DNA of 64,000 bases from NCBI GenBank assembly GCA_963828215.1, contig CAWHFO010000051.1, positions 124,001 to 188,000 of the forward strand. The letters run 5' to 3'. The position numbers and the translations under genes were made by a program. A model generated the notes under the pieces. The model was given only the letters and a program-made list of their open reading frames with translations, made no database searches and was not told where the DNA came from. Below, piece by piece: positions 16,279 through 26,662 of the stretch (the first letter of the stretch is position 1; each line of letters begins with the position of its first letter). This DNA comes from CAVTJL01 sp963828215 (lineage in GTDB: Bacteria > Pseudomonadota > Alphaproteobacteria > Geminicoccales > Geminicoccaceae).

Positions 16279-18877
16279 ATGGCGGAAGGGCGAGCCCGTG
16301 TCGTCGCGATGGTCGGGGCCAAGCTGCTGGGCCTGAAGACCGGGCTGCCGCTCGCCGATTTTCTGGATGCGGGGCTCAAGCTCTTCGGGACGAGCGGGCC
16401 GCCGATGCTGCGGCAGGTGGCGCGCCGCGTCGAGGAAGCGCTCGGGCGGGAGCTCGGCGAGATCGACGGCGACTGGCTTGCCGCCACCGTCGGGCCGCTT
16501 CTCGATCGACATGGGCCCACGCTGCGGCGGGTGGTCGAGCTCAATCTCGATGGCGGGTCGATCGCCGACGAGATCATGGCGGATGGCGCTGGGCTGCTCA
16601 GACGCGCTCAGCGAAGACGAGCGGTCGCGGGTGCGGACGCTGCTCGTTCACACCTATGCCGCCTATGTCCACGAGCGGAACGTGCTGGAGCGGCTCCTGC
16701 CGGACGCGCTGGCGGCGCTGCTGGCGATGCGCGGCGAGCTGGCGGGGCTGCCGGAGCGTACGGCCGAGGCGCTTGCCGAGCTGCGCTCGCGTCTTCTTCT
16801 CCGTGACGGCCGTCGGCTGCTGGATGGGCCTCCCGGTCAGGACTACTGGCTGCTGCGGCCCGACTATGCCGTCGTGCCCTTCCATCCCGCGAGGGAGCCC
16901 GAGGTCCTGAGGCTGTTCGGCTGGTGCGAGGACGGGCGGTGCCGTGCCGTGCGCCTCGTCCATGAGAGAGGCGGTGCCGGCAAGACCAGATTGGCGATGG
17001 AGTTGGCGGGACGCCTCACGGCGCAGGGCTGGCGGGCCGGGCTTCTCGACCGGGTGGCGAGCGGTGCCCCTGCCGAGGCGCTGCAGCGGCTCTGCGACGG
17101 CGGGGAGCCCCTGCTGGTCATCGTCGACTATGCCGAGACCCGCCGTGGCGAGCTGGTGCAACTGCTCGGCCACGCGCGGCGGGCCGCGGCACCGCGGCTG
17201 CGTGTGCTCCTCCTGGCGAGAGCGGCAGCCGAATGGTGGGAGCGCCTGGGCCAGGCGAGCGCAGACGTGCAGGAGCTGCTCGGAAGCTATGGCGACGCCT
17301 ACGCCCTGCCGCCGTTGGAGAACTGGGCCGGGGCGCGACGGACACTATTCGATGCGGCGACGGGGCAATTTCGGGACAAGCTCGGCCTCGACGATCCCAC
17401 TGCCGATCCCCTGATCTCGGCCTCCCTCAGTTCGCCACGCCTCTCTTCATCCACCTGGCGGCGCTCGCGGCAGTGCGCGGCCGAACGATCGAGGCCGCGG
17501 ACGATCTGCTCGATGAGGTGCTGAAGCGCGAGCGGCGCGCCTGGGACGAAGGCCTCGGCGCCGCTGATCTCGCTGCGGACGAGTAGGGACCGCTCGTGGC
17601 CCAGGCGGTGACGCTGGCGACGCTCGCCGGCGGTGCACCGGACAAGAGTGCGGTAGAGACACCTCATCAGCCGCCTACCCCTCGCCGGCGATCAGCCTGC
17701 GATACGTCGCAGGGCCATCGCAAGTTTGGTGGCGAGGCTCTATCCCGAGGCCGAGGGCCTAGGCGCGCTCGGACCCGACCTCCTAGGAGAGCAGCTTGTG
17801 GCGCGGGAGCTGCGGGATCAGCCGCGGCTGCTGGAGGTCGCCTTCGGCGAGGGAACGTCGGCCGAGCAGGGGAGGAATGCGCTGACCATTCTTGGCCGCA
17901 TCGCCGTTCGCGCTCCCGCGCGGCGGAACCTCTTCGATCGCGCTGTCGCCGACTTCCCGGAGCAGACGGCGAAGGCCGCCATCGAGATCGGGCTCGAGCT
18001 GGGCGCGCCTGTCCTTGCACGCCTCGAGGACTTGCTGAGGGGTGCTGCAGAAGGGTCAGCGAGACTTCGCCTCGCTCGGGCGCTCGAGTGGCATCTGCCT
18101 TACCCGACGACCGCAGCGCGGTCCCTCGCCGTCGCAGTGCTCGAGCTGGTCGCAGCTGACCTCCGCCGGCGGGCCGCGGACGGCACTGAAGCTTCGAGAA
18201 GCCAACTCGCCATGGCCCTCCGCAATCTGGGCAACAGGCTCGCCGCGCTCGGCCGCCGCGAGCCGGCCCTCGACGCCACACAGGAGGCCGTCGACCACTA
18301 CCGCAAGCTCGCCGCCGACCGACCCGACGCCTTCCTCCCCGACCTCGCCCGCGCCCTCAACAATCTGGGAGCGATGCTCTCCATTCTCGGCCGCCGCGAG
18401 CCCGCCCTCGACGCCACCCAGGAGGCGGTCGACATTCGACGCAGGCTCGCCGCCGACCGGCCCGACGCCTTTCTCCCCGACCTCGCCAGCGCCCTCAACA
18501 ATCTGGGCAACATGCTCTCCGATCTCGGCCGCCGCGAGCCGGCCCTCGACGCCACACAGGAGGCCGTCGACCACTACAGGAAGCTCGCCGCCGACCGACC
18601 CGACGCCTTCCTCCCCGACCTCGCGAATAGCCTGGGCGCGCACGGCTCGGCGCTGATGGCGGACGGCCGCTTCATAGACGCGCGAGAGACGTTTGCAGAG
18701 GGCGTCCGATTCCTCGGACCCACCTTCCTTGTCCTCCCACGAGCCTTCGCACCGCTCATGGCCGATCTCGTCGGCGCCTACGAAGAAGCTTCCAAGGCCT
18801 CCGGCGCCGAGATCGATGAAGCGCTGCTCGGACCGATCCGGGCGGAACTCAGGAAGCTGAGCGGCGACGGCGCCTGA
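16279..18877 (+). CDS. STAND-type NTPase with C-terminal TPR repeats, multiply disrupted
   Basis: Reconstructed as one protein of about 866 codons. Residues 1-110 ('LLGLKTGLPLADFLDAGLKL', 'VVELNLDGGSIADEIMADG') match no domain I know. A helical linker ('RTLLVHTYAAYVHERNVLER') leads to the NTPase, with Walker A 'GGAGKTRLAMELAGRL' (about 16970-17015) and Walker B 'LLVIVDYAETRRGELVQLL'. The C-terminal half contains TPR-like repeats of 46 residues ('ALNNLGNMLSDLGRREPALD'). The reading frame is broken by an extra A near 16600, a missing base near 17425, an in-frame TAG at 17584-17586 and an extra C near 17662; correcting these restores one continuous protein. STAND NTPases with TPRs are signalling switches, often in immunity or programmed death. 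Function here is inference. It lies between dxs and tlyA on the opposite strand. Confidence 0.72.
18251..18624 (+). repeat. Near-identical 138-base tandem repeats encoding TPRs
   Basis: The decamer GGCCGCCGCG recurs at 18251, 18389 and 18527, exactly 138 bases apart, and the flanking sequence repeats with it: two full copies and most of a third, ending near 18624. Copies one and three are almost identical, copy two slightly diverged. Each encodes 46 residues (one TPR helix pair plus linker, ending 'AADRPDAFLPDLA'). Such uniformity at DNA level indicates recent duplication or gene conversion. Confidence 0.85.
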
Positions 18878-18892
18878 GCAGGGGAGAACGGG

Positions 18893-20830
18893 TCATTCCA
18901 GCGCGTCGGCGGCCGCGAGCGCCACCGTCTTCGCCGGTGCCACCCCCAGTAGCGCACGCACCTTGGCGGTGATCGCCTGGGCATCCAGCCCGGCTTCCGC
19001 GTATTGGCCGGTCGGGGTGCCGTGGTCGATGAAGCGGTCGGGGAGGACGAGGCTGCGGAGCTTGAGGTGGCCGTGGTCGAGGAGGCCGGCGTCGAGCAAA
19101 AACTGCTGGACCTGGCTGGCGAAGCCGCCGAGCGAGCCTTCCTCGATGGTCAGGAGGAGCTCGTGGCTCTGGGCGAGGCGGCGGATCAGCGCCTCGTCCA
19201 GGGGCTTGGCGAAACGGGCGTCGGCGATGGTGGGGGCGAGGCCGTCGGCCGCGAGCGCGTCGGCGGCTTCCCGGCACTCCTGGAGGCGGGCGCCGAACGA
19301 CAAGAAGGCGACGCGGCTGCCTTCGCGGACGATGCGGCCCTTGCCGATCTCGAGGGGGCGGCCACGCTCGGGCATGTCGACGCCCACGCCCTCGCCCCTC
19401 GGATAGCGGAAGGCGATGGGGCCCTCGTCCCAGCGGGCGGCGGTGGCCACCATGTGAACGAGCTCGGCCTCGTCGGCCGCGGCCATGACGACGAAGCCCG
19501 GGAGACAGGAAAGATAGGCGACGTCGAAGGAGCCGGCGTGGGTGGCGCCGTCGGCGCCGACGAGGCCGGCCCGGTCGATGGCGAAGCGCACCGGCAGGCC
19601 CTGGATGGCGACGTCGTGGACGACCTGGTCGTAGGCGCGCTGCAGGAAGGTCGAGTAGATCGCGCAGAACGGCCGGAACCCCTCGGCGGCGAGGCCGGCG
19701 GCGAAGGTCACGGCGTGCTGCTCGGCGATGCCGACGTCGAAGGTGCGGTCGGGAAAGCGCTCGGCCATCAGGTTGAGGCCGGTGCCGGCCGGCATGGCGG
19801 CGGTGATGGCGACGATCCTGTCGTCCGCCTCGGCCTCCTGAACCAGCGCCCTGGCGAAGACCGAGGTGTAGGAGGGCGCGTTGGTCTTGCCTTTCTGCTG
19901 GGCGCCGGTGGCGACGTCGAACTTGCCGACGCCGTGAAACTTGTCGTCGGAAACCTCGGCCGGCCCGTAGCCTTTTCCCTTTTGCGTGACGGTATGGATG
20001 AGGACGGGGCCGCGGTCCTCGTCGTCCCGGATGTTCTCCAGCACCGGGATGAGATGGTCGAGATTGTGCCCGTCGAGCGGGCCCAGATAATAAAAGCCGA
20101 GCTCCTCGAAGAGGGTCGTGCCGCCGGCCGGGACGACCCTCGCATATTCCTCGGCCCGCTCGGCCGCCTTCTGGATGCGGCGCGGGAAATAGGTGCTGAG
20201 CTGCTTCGCCACGTGGCGGAAGCTTCGGTAGGCGTGGGAGGAGACGACGCGGGAGAGATAGGCGCTCATCGCCCCGGTCGGGGGCGCGATCGACATGTCG
20301 TTGTCGTTGAGCACGACGATCAGGCGGCCGCCCTGGGCGCCGGCATTGTTCATGGCCTCGTAGGCCATGCCGGCACTCATCGCCCCGTCGCCGATGACGC
20401 AGACGACGTTGCGGCTGACCCCCTCGAGCCGCGCGGCGACGGTCATGCCGAGGCCCGCCGAGATGGAGGTCGAGCTGTGCGCGGCCCCGAAGGGGTCGTA
20501 GACGCTCTCCGCGCGCCGGGTGAAGCCCGAGAGCCCGCCCGGCTGCCGGAGCGTGCGGATGCGATCGCGCCGCCCTGTCAGGATCTTGTGCGGATAGGCC
20601 TGGTGCCCGACGTCCCAGATCAGCCGGTCGTAGGGCGTGTTGAACACATAGTGCAGGGCCACCGCGAGCTCGACCACGCCGAGCCCGGCGCCGAGATGGC
20701 CGCCCGTGACCGAGACGGCGTCGATCGTCTCGGCACGAAGCTCGTCGGCGACCTGGCGGAGCCGATCCGCGGGCAGCAGCCTGAGGTCGGCCGGCTCGCG
20801 GATGCTGTCGAGAAGCGGCGTTGCCGTCAT
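18893..20830 (-). CDS. dxs: 1-deoxy-D-xylulose-5-phosphate synthase
   Basis: 645-residue thiamine diphosphate enzyme that condenses pyruvate and glyceraldehyde 3-phosphate, the first step of the MEP isoprenoid pathway. Visible features are 'GGHLGAGLGVVELAVALHYV' at the N-terminus, the ThDP/Mg motif 'GDGAMSAGMAYEAMNNAG', the activating-Glu region 'FDVGIAEQHAVTFAAGLAAE' and a transketolase C-terminal domain with 'ALIRRLAQSHELLLTIEEGS'. The frame is intact and the length typical. It follows ispA by 28 bases, so xseB-ispA-dxs is one operon supplying prenyl diphosphates. Confidence 0.96.
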   Translation of the reverse strand: MTATPLLDSIREPADLRLLPADRLRQVADELRAETIDAVSVTGGHLGAGLGVVELAVALHYVFNTPYDRLIWDVGHQAYPHKILTGRRDRIRTLRQPGGLSGFTRRAESVYDPFGAAHSSTSISAGLGMTVAARLEGVSRNVVCVIGDGAMSAGMAYEAMNNAGAQGGRLIVVLNDNDMSIAPPTGAMSAYLSRVVSSHAYRSFRHVAKQLSTYFPRRIQKAAERAEEYARVVPAGGTTLFEELGFYYLGPLDGHNLDHLIPVLENIRDDEDRGPVLIHTVTQKGKGYGPAEVSDDKFHGVGKFDVATGAQQKGKTNAPSYTSVFARALVQEAEADDRIVAITAAMPAGTGLNLMAERFPDRTFDVGIAEQHAVTFAAGLAAEGFRPFCAIYSTFLQRAYDQVVHDVAIQGLPVRFAIDRAGLVGADGATHAGSFDVAYLSCLPGFVVMAAADEAELVHMVATAARWDEGPIAFRYPRGEGVGVDMPERGRPLEIGKGRIVREGSRVAFLSFGARLQECREAADALAADGLAPTIADARFAKPLDEALIRRLAQSHELLLTIEEGSLGGFASQVQQFLLDAGLLDHGHLKLRSLVLPDRFIDHGTPTGQYAEAGLDAQAITAKVRALLGVAPAKTVALAAADALE

Positions 20831-20858
20831 CGTTCCGGACTATCTCCCGCTCAGGCAC

Positions 20859-21752
20859 TTATGATCGGCGCTGAACAACATACTCGAACAGCTCGCGCAA
20901 CAGACTTGCCCGATGGCCGAGCTTGTCAAGCGCCACCTGTGCCTCGCCGGCCAGGGCCAGGAGCCGGCGCTCGGCCCCGGCCACGCCGGCGAGCGCCACG
21001 AAGGTCGCCTTGCCGTGCGCGGCATCGGCGCCCGCATCCTTGCCCGTCTCGGCGCTGGACCGGGTGACGTCGAGAAGATCGTCCTTGATCTGGAAGGCCA
21101 GGCCGAGGGCTCGGGCATAGTCCTGCACGGCGGCGAGCGCGGTCCCCCGGAGCCCGGCCAGCCGGGCGCCCGCCTCGCACGCGAAGCCGATCAGGGCCCC
21201 GGTCTTGAGGCGCTGCATGCGGACGATGGCGGCCTCGTCGAGCAGCGTGCCCTCGCCCTGGAGATCGAGCATCTGGCCGCCGCACATCCCGGTCATCCCG
21301 GCCGCCCGGCCGAGCCCGGCCAGCAGGGCCAGGCGGGTCGGCGCATCGGCCGGCCAGTCGTCCCGCGCCAGCGTGTCGAAGGCCAGCGCCTGGAGCGCGT
21401 CGCCGGCGAGGATCGCCGTCGCCTCGTCGAAAGCGATGTGACAGCTGGGGCGGCCGCGCCGCAGCTGCGCATCGTCCATCGCCGGCAGGTCGTCGTGGAT
21501 CAGCGAGTAGGCATGGAGGAGCTCGACGGCGGCCCCGACGCGCCGGCAGGCGGCGGGATCGGCATCGCCGATGGTGCCCACCGCCCAGACGAGGAAGGGG
21601 CGGAGGCGCTTGCCGGCCCCCAGGGCGCCGTAGCGCATCGCCTCGACGAGCCGGTCCGGGACCTCGGGCCGCGGCGCCAGAAGAGTCTCGAGCTCCGTCT
21701 CGACCGCAGCCGCGACCGTCGCCAGGGCCGAGGCGAGACCGCCCCCCGTCAT
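20859..21752 (-). CDS. ispA: Farnesyl/geranyl diphosphate synthase
   Basis: 297-residue short-chain prenyltransferase. The first aspartate-rich motif is in 'HAYSLIHDDLPAMDDAQLRR' and the second in 'LGLAFQIKDDLLDVTRSS'. 'RYGALGAGKRLRPFLVWAVG' is the conserved allylic-diphosphate binding region near residue 45. It elongates DMAPP with IPP, mostly to farnesyl diphosphate, downstream of Dxs. The ATG at 21752 overlaps the xseB stop by four bases (21749-21752), indicating translational coupling. Confidence 0.94.
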   Translation of the reverse strand: MTGGGLASALATVAAAVETELETLLAPRPEVPDRLVEAMRYGALGAGKRLRPFLVWAVGTIGDADPAACRRVGAAVELLHAYSLIHDDLPAMDDAQLRRGRPSCHIAFDEATAILAGDALQALAFDTLARDDWPADAPTRLALLAGLGRAAGMTGMCGGQMLDLQGEGTLLDEAAIVRMQRLKTGALIGFACEAGARLAGLRGTALAAVQDYARALGLAFQIKDDLLDVTRSSAETGKDAGADAAHGKATFVALAGVAGAERRLLALAGEAQVALDKLGHRASLLRELFEYVVQRRS

Positions 21753-22039
21753 TCCCCGTCCAGCGGCGTCAGGGTCGGGCTGCCGGACTTGTCGAAGCTC
21801 AGCTTCTCGACCCTGAGCTCGGCCTCCTGGAGCTTGGCCGCGCAATGGCGGCGCAGCTCGGTGCCGCGCTCATAGGCCTTGATCGACCCCTCGAGGTCGA
21901 GCTGGCCGCGCTCCAGCCGCTGGACGATCGCCTCCAGCTCGGCCAGCGCCTGCTCGAAGCTCATCAGGGGAAGTGGCACGGGCCGGTCCTCGCCTGCTCC
22001 GTCGTCCTGGGCCCCGACGAAAGGCTCCTGTCCGGCCAT
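21749..22039 (-). CDS. xseB: Exodeoxyribonuclease VII small subunit
   Basis: 96-residue XseB, the small helical subunit of the single-strand exonuclease ExoVII. The family core 'SFEQALAELEAIVQRLERGQ' is followed by 'LDLEGSIKAYERGTELRRHC', with the usual C-terminal coil. The ATG at 22039 adds an acidic N-terminal extension common in alphaproteobacteria; an ATG near 21964 would give only the core. It leads the xseB-ispA-dxs operon, a conserved arrangement. Confidence 0.93.
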   Translation of the reverse strand: MAGQEPFVGAQDDGAGEDRPVPLPLMSFEQALAELEAIVQRLERGQLDLEGSIKAYERGTELRRHCAAKLQEAELRVEKLSFDKSGSPTLTPLDGE

Positions 22040-22101
22040 TGCTCTCCCGCTCTCGAGCTGCTGCGACGCGCCCCCGGGATGGCGCCTCGACCCCTGCCCT
22101 G

Positions 22102-23031
22102 TCAACTGGAGGCGAGGCTCCTGAGATGGGCGACGACGCTCCGGCCCAGCGCCGGCGGATCGTAGCCGCCCTCGAGCACCGAGACGATCCGACCCCGCGC
22201 GTGCAGCCCGGCCAGCCGCCGCAGCTCGGCCGTGACCCATGCGAAGTCCTCCTCGACCAGGGACAGGCTGGCCAGCGGATCGGCCCGATGGGCGTCGAAG
22301 CCCGCCGAGATCATCAGCAGCTCCGGCCGGAAGCGGTCGATGGCCGGCAGCACCTTCGCCTCGACCGCCGCCCGGAACTCCTCCGACCCGCTGCCCGGGC
22401 CGAGCAGCACGTTGACGATGTTGCCGGCGACGCCGGTCTCGCCGGCGAGGCCAGTGCCCGGATAGAGCGGCCACTGGTGCGTCGAGACGTAAAGGAGATC
22501 GGGGTCGCTCCAGAACGCCGCCTGCGTGCCGTTGCCGTGGTGCACGTCGAAGTCGACGACGGCGATCCGGCGCAGCCCGTGGACGCTGCGCGCCTGGAGC
22601 GCCCCCACCGCCACATTGTTGAAGAGACAAAAGCCCATGGCGCGGTCGGGCTCGGCATGGTGGCCGGGAGGGCGCATCGCGCAGAAGGCGGCCGTCGCCT
22701 CACCGCCCACGACGGCGTCGACCGCCGCGCAAGCCGCGCCGGCGCCACGGAGCGCGGCCTCTCCCGAGGCTGGGGACATGGCGGTGTCGGGATCGAGCCG
22801 ATAGTGCCCCCTCGCCGGCACGTGGGCCAGGATCGTCGCCGGATAGGGCGGCGGGTGGACCCGCTCGAGCTGCTCGATCGTCGCGCGCGGCGCCTCGCGT
22901 CGCTCGAGATCGGGAACGTCCGCGGCCTCGATCGCCGTCAGGATGGCCTGGAGCCTGACCGGCGCCTCCGGATGACCCGGCCCCGCGTCGTGCTCGAGCG
23001 CCACCGGATGCGTGAAGACGAGAAGTGTCAA
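22102..23031 (-). CDS. Histone deacetylase-family (AcuC-like) amidohydrolase
   Basis: 309-residue zinc amidohydrolase of the class II histone-deacetylase/acetoin-utilisation family. Motifs in order are 'HPEAPVRLQAILTAIE', the active-site 'CAMRPPGHHAEPDRAMGFCL' with tandem His, 'FNNVAVGALQA', the zinc ligands in 'VVDFDVHHGNGTQAAF' and 'LMISAGFDAHRADPL'. In bacteria these enzymes deacetylate acyl-lysine, acylpolyamines or other amides; the substrate is not readable here. It is 62 bases upstream of xseB on the same strand and is often found next to it in alphaproteobacteria. Confidence 0.92.
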   Translation of the reverse strand: MTLLVFTHPVALEHDAGPGHPEAPVRLQAILTAIEAADVPDLERREAPRATIEQLERVHPPPYPATILAHVPARGHYRLDPDTAMSPASGEAALRGAGAACAAVDAVVGGEATAAFCAMRPPGHHAEPDRAMGFCLFNNVAVGALQARSVHGLRRIAVVDFDVHHGNGTQAAFWSDPDLLYVSTHQWPLYPGTGLAGETGVAGNIVNVLLGPGSGSEEFRAAVEAKVLPAIDRFRPELLMISAGFDAHRADPLASLSLVEEDFAWVTAELRRLAGLHARGRIVSVLEGGYDPPALGRSVVAHLRSLASS

Positions 23032-23125
23032 GCGTGCCTCCGGGAGCGGTCGAGGATTGGAGGGTCGGGATGCGGCCCGACCTGCGCGGCCGAGGGGGCG
23101 GGGCTCGCCATGCCCGTCCGATGCC

Positions 23126-26100
23126 TCAGGCCGCGAGCCGGGCGAGGTCGCCCACCAGCCGGCGGGCCGCCTTGAGACGCTCCTTCGGGCTCTGGGTCTC
23201 GCGCAGCTGAACGAGGCGGTGGTCGGGCCGCACCTTGACCTCGCCGCGCCGCTCGGCGATCCAGCCCACCAGCCGCTCGGGGCGGGCGAAGCGGTTCTCG
23301 TGGAAGCTCACGACGATGCCCTTGGGCCCGGCGTCGAGCTTGGCGACATTGGCCTGGCGGCAGAGCTGCTTGATCATGACGATCTGCAGGAGCTGGTCGG
23401 TCTCGGCCGGGAGCGGCCCGAAGCGGTCGATCAGCTCGGCCGCGAACGCCTCGACCTCGGTCTCGTGCTCGAGGGCGGCGAGCCGCCGATACATGGCGAG
23501 GCGGAGATCGAGGTCGCCGATATAGCTCTCGGGCATCAACGCCGCCGCGTCGACGGTGATCTGCGGCGTCCAGTCGCCCGCTCCGGGCACGACCGGGGCC
23601 TCGGCGGCCTGTCGCCTCAGCTCCGCCACCGCCTCCTCGAGCATATGGTTGTAGAGCTCGAAGCCGACCTCGCGGATCTGGCCCGACTGCTCGTCGCCCA
23701 GAAGATTGCCGGCACCTCGGATGTCGAGATCGTGGCTCGCGAGCTGGAAGCCGGCGCCCAGCCCGTCCAGCGACTGGATGACCGACAGGCGCTTCTGGGC
23801 GGTATCGGCCAGGGTGCGGTTGGCCGGCACGGTGAAGTAGGCGTAGCCGCGGACCTTGGAGCGGCCGACGCGACCGCGCAGCTGGTAGAGCTGCGAGAGC
23901 CCGAACTGGTCGGCCCGGTGGACGATCAGCGTGTTGGCATTGGGGATGTCGAGCCCGCTCTCGACGATGTTGGTGGCGAGAAGGACGTCGAGCCGGCGAT
24001 CGTAGAACTCGGCCATGACCGCCTCGAGCTCGGCCGTGGCCATGCGGCCATTGGCAATGGCGACCCTCACCTCGGGCACCAGCTCGGCCAGGTCCTTCCG
24101 CAGCCCGGCCTGATCGGCGACCTTGGGGCAGACATAGAAGACCTGCCCGCCCCGATGGTACTCGCGGAGGATCGCCTCCCGCAGCACCACCGGGTCGGCC
24201 GGCATGACGAAGGTCCGCACGGCCATCCGGTCGACCGGCGGCGTGGCTATGATGGAAAGGTCCTTCATCCCGCCGAGCGCCATGTGCAGGGTGCGCGGGA
24301 TCGGCGTCGCCGTCATGGTCAGGACGTGCACCTCGGCACGGAGCTGCTTCAGCTTCTCCTTGTGGGTGACGCCGAAATGCTGCTCCTCGTCGACGATCAC
24401 CAGGCCCAGGTTCCTGATCTCCACGCTCTTGCCGAGAAGCGCGTGGGTGCCGATGACGATGTCGATCTCGCCGCCCGCCAGACCCTTCTTGACCGCCTCC
24501 GCCTCCCTGGCGCCGACGAAGCGCGAGAGCTGGGCCAGCCGGATCGGCAGGCCGGCGAAGCGTTGGCTGAAGACCTGGTAGTGCTGGCGTGCGAGGAGGG
24601 TCGTGGGGCACAGCAGCGCCACCTGCTTGCCCGACATGGCGACGACGAAGGCGGCCCTGAGCGCCACCTCCGTCTTGCCGAACCCGACATCGCCGCAGAT
24701 CAGCCGGTCCATGGGCCGGCCGGAGCCCAGATCCTCGAGCACCGCCTCGATCGCGTGGAGCTGGTCGTCGGTCTCCTCGAACGGGAAGCGGGCCGCGAAC
24801 TCCTCGTACATGCCGGGTGCGAGCTGCATCGCCTGGCCGCGCCGGATGGCGCGCTGAGCGGCGATCTTGATCAGCTCCTCGGCCAGCTCCTTGATCCGCT
24901 GCTTGACCTTGGCCTTGCGGTGCTGCCAGCCGACGCCGCCCAGCCTGTCCAGCTGCGCCTCCTCGTCGGCATGGCCGTAGCGCGAGAGAATCGTCGAGAT
25001 TCTCGACGGGCACGAAGAGCTTGTCGCCGCCCTGATAGACGATCTTCAGGCAGTCGTGCGGCGCTCCGCCGATCTCGAGGGTGACGAGGCCCTCGAAGCG
25101 GCCGATGCCATGCTCGGCGTGCACGACGAGGTCGCCCTCGCTCAGGACCGAGAGGTCGGCGATGAACTTGTCGGCGCGGCGGCTCGTGCGCGCGGCCCGC
25201 GTGAGGCGGTCGCCGAGCAGGTCCTGCTCGGTCAGGACGGTCAACCCGGGCGCCACGACGCCGTGGTCCAGAGGCAGGACCGCGAGCGCCACGCCGACGG
25301 CGGCGGCCAGATCCCCTGCCCGCTCGATCCGCGTGAAGGCCTCCTGACCGTGGTCCTCGAGCACCTGGCGAAGGCGCTCGAGAGCGCCCTCGCCGGAGGC
25401 GGTCACGAGCGGCCGGTCGCCCTGGGCCTGCAGCTCGCGCAGGTGTGCCACGATGGCATCGAAGAGATTGACCGCGCGGTCGGCCCGCTCACGGGCGAAG
25501 TCGCGGGACGGCCGCCCCGCGAGATCGACCATGGCGTCGACGCCCGACGGCGGGCGCGGCGGGGGGCCGAAGTGGGAGAGCTCGAAGCTCGCCCGGCGCT
25601 CGACCAGCCGGGAGAAGCTCTGCTCGTCCAGGTAGAGAAGGTGGGGCGGGAGCGGGCGGTAGGGTGCGGTGCCGAAGCTCGATCCGGCGATCGGCGGCGC
25701 CCGGCGGGCCTCGTAGTGCTCGCCGATCAGGGCCGCCCGGGCATCGATCCCGTCCCGGGCAAGGTGATCGAAGGCGACCTCGACCGCCTCGTCCAGATAG
25801 TCGAAGAGCGTTGCGACCCGCTCGTGGAAGAGCGGCAGCCAATGCTCCATGCCGGGATAGCTGCGGCCGGCCCGGACCGCCTCGAAGAGCGGGTCGCCGG
25901 TGACCGCGCCGAACTGCTGGAGATAGCCCTGCCTGAAGCGCTCGATCGCCTCCTGATCGAACACGACCTCGCTGACCGGCCCGATCTCGAGCCGGCCGAC
26001 ACGCTTCAGCGAGCGTTGGGTCAGCGGGTCGAAGGTGCGGATCGTCTCGACCGTGCTGCCGAAGAAGTCGAGCCGCAGCGGCTCCTTGCCGGAGGTCGGG

Positions 26101-26648
26101 AAGACGTCCAGCAGGCCGCCGCGGACGGCGTACTCGCCGGGCTCGACGACCGTGCCGGTGCGGGCGTAGCCGTTGCGACCGAGATAGTCGACGAGGGCGT
26201 CCCGATCGAGCCGGGTGCCGGCACGCGCCCGGAAATGCCCGCTCCGGACGGTGTCCGCGGTGGGGACACGCTGAAGGACCGCGTTGGCGGTGGTGAGCAC
26301 GAGCCGCGGCCGGCCCTCCCGGGCGTCGGCGAGACGGGCCAGCGTCTGCAGCCGCTCCGCCATGACCCGCGCGGTCGGCGAGACCCGGTCGTAGGGCAGG
26401 CAGTCCCAGGCCGGGAAGGTCAGGATCTCGACGGCGGGCGCGAAGAACCGGACGAGGCCGGCGAGCTGCGTCAGGCGCGGCTGGTCGCGGGCGATGAAGA
26501 GCACGGACGAGGCGGCACCACGGCTCAGCCGGTCGGCGACGAAGCGTGCGTCGAGCCCCTCGCGGGCATTGGCGACGAGCGTGCGGCGTGCTGCGGGCGA
26601 TGCTCCATGCCGCGATGGCGGCTCGAGGATCGCCTCGGCCTCAGCCAC
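23126..26648 (-). CDS. mfd: Transcription-repair coupling factor Mfd, one frameshift
   Basis: DNA translocase that removes RNA polymerase stalled at lesions and recruits UvrA. The N-terminal UvrB-like part includes 'VLTTANAVLQRVPTADTVRS'. The RNAP-interaction region ends at 'LFVPVENL', where one extra base near 24990 shifts the frame; dropping it restores 'LEILSRYGHADEEAQLDRLG'. The motor then shows Walker A 'GDVGFGKTEVALRAAF', 'VIVDEEQHFGV', 'LTMTATPIPRTLHMAL' and 'LLATNIVESGLDIPNANTLI', and a C-terminal TRCF domain. A GTG at 26648 with AGGAG upstream gives about 1174 codons, normal for Mfd. It lies 14 bases after sdhE, the usual alphaproteobacterial pair. Confidence 0.93.
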
Positions 26649-26662
26649 CGGCTGCTCCTGAT

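Noticed and set aside
18251..18624. CRISPR-like or minisatellite array
   Set aside because: The units are 138 bases, directly adjacent and in frame with a TPR protein; there are no spacers.
19004..21067. 687-codon plus-strand frame opposite dxs
   Set aside because: Antisense shadow of dxs and ispA; no recognisable domain.
23012..25084. 690-codon plus-strand frame opposite mfd
   Set aside because: Antisense shadow; the minus-strand frame has all Mfd motor motifs.
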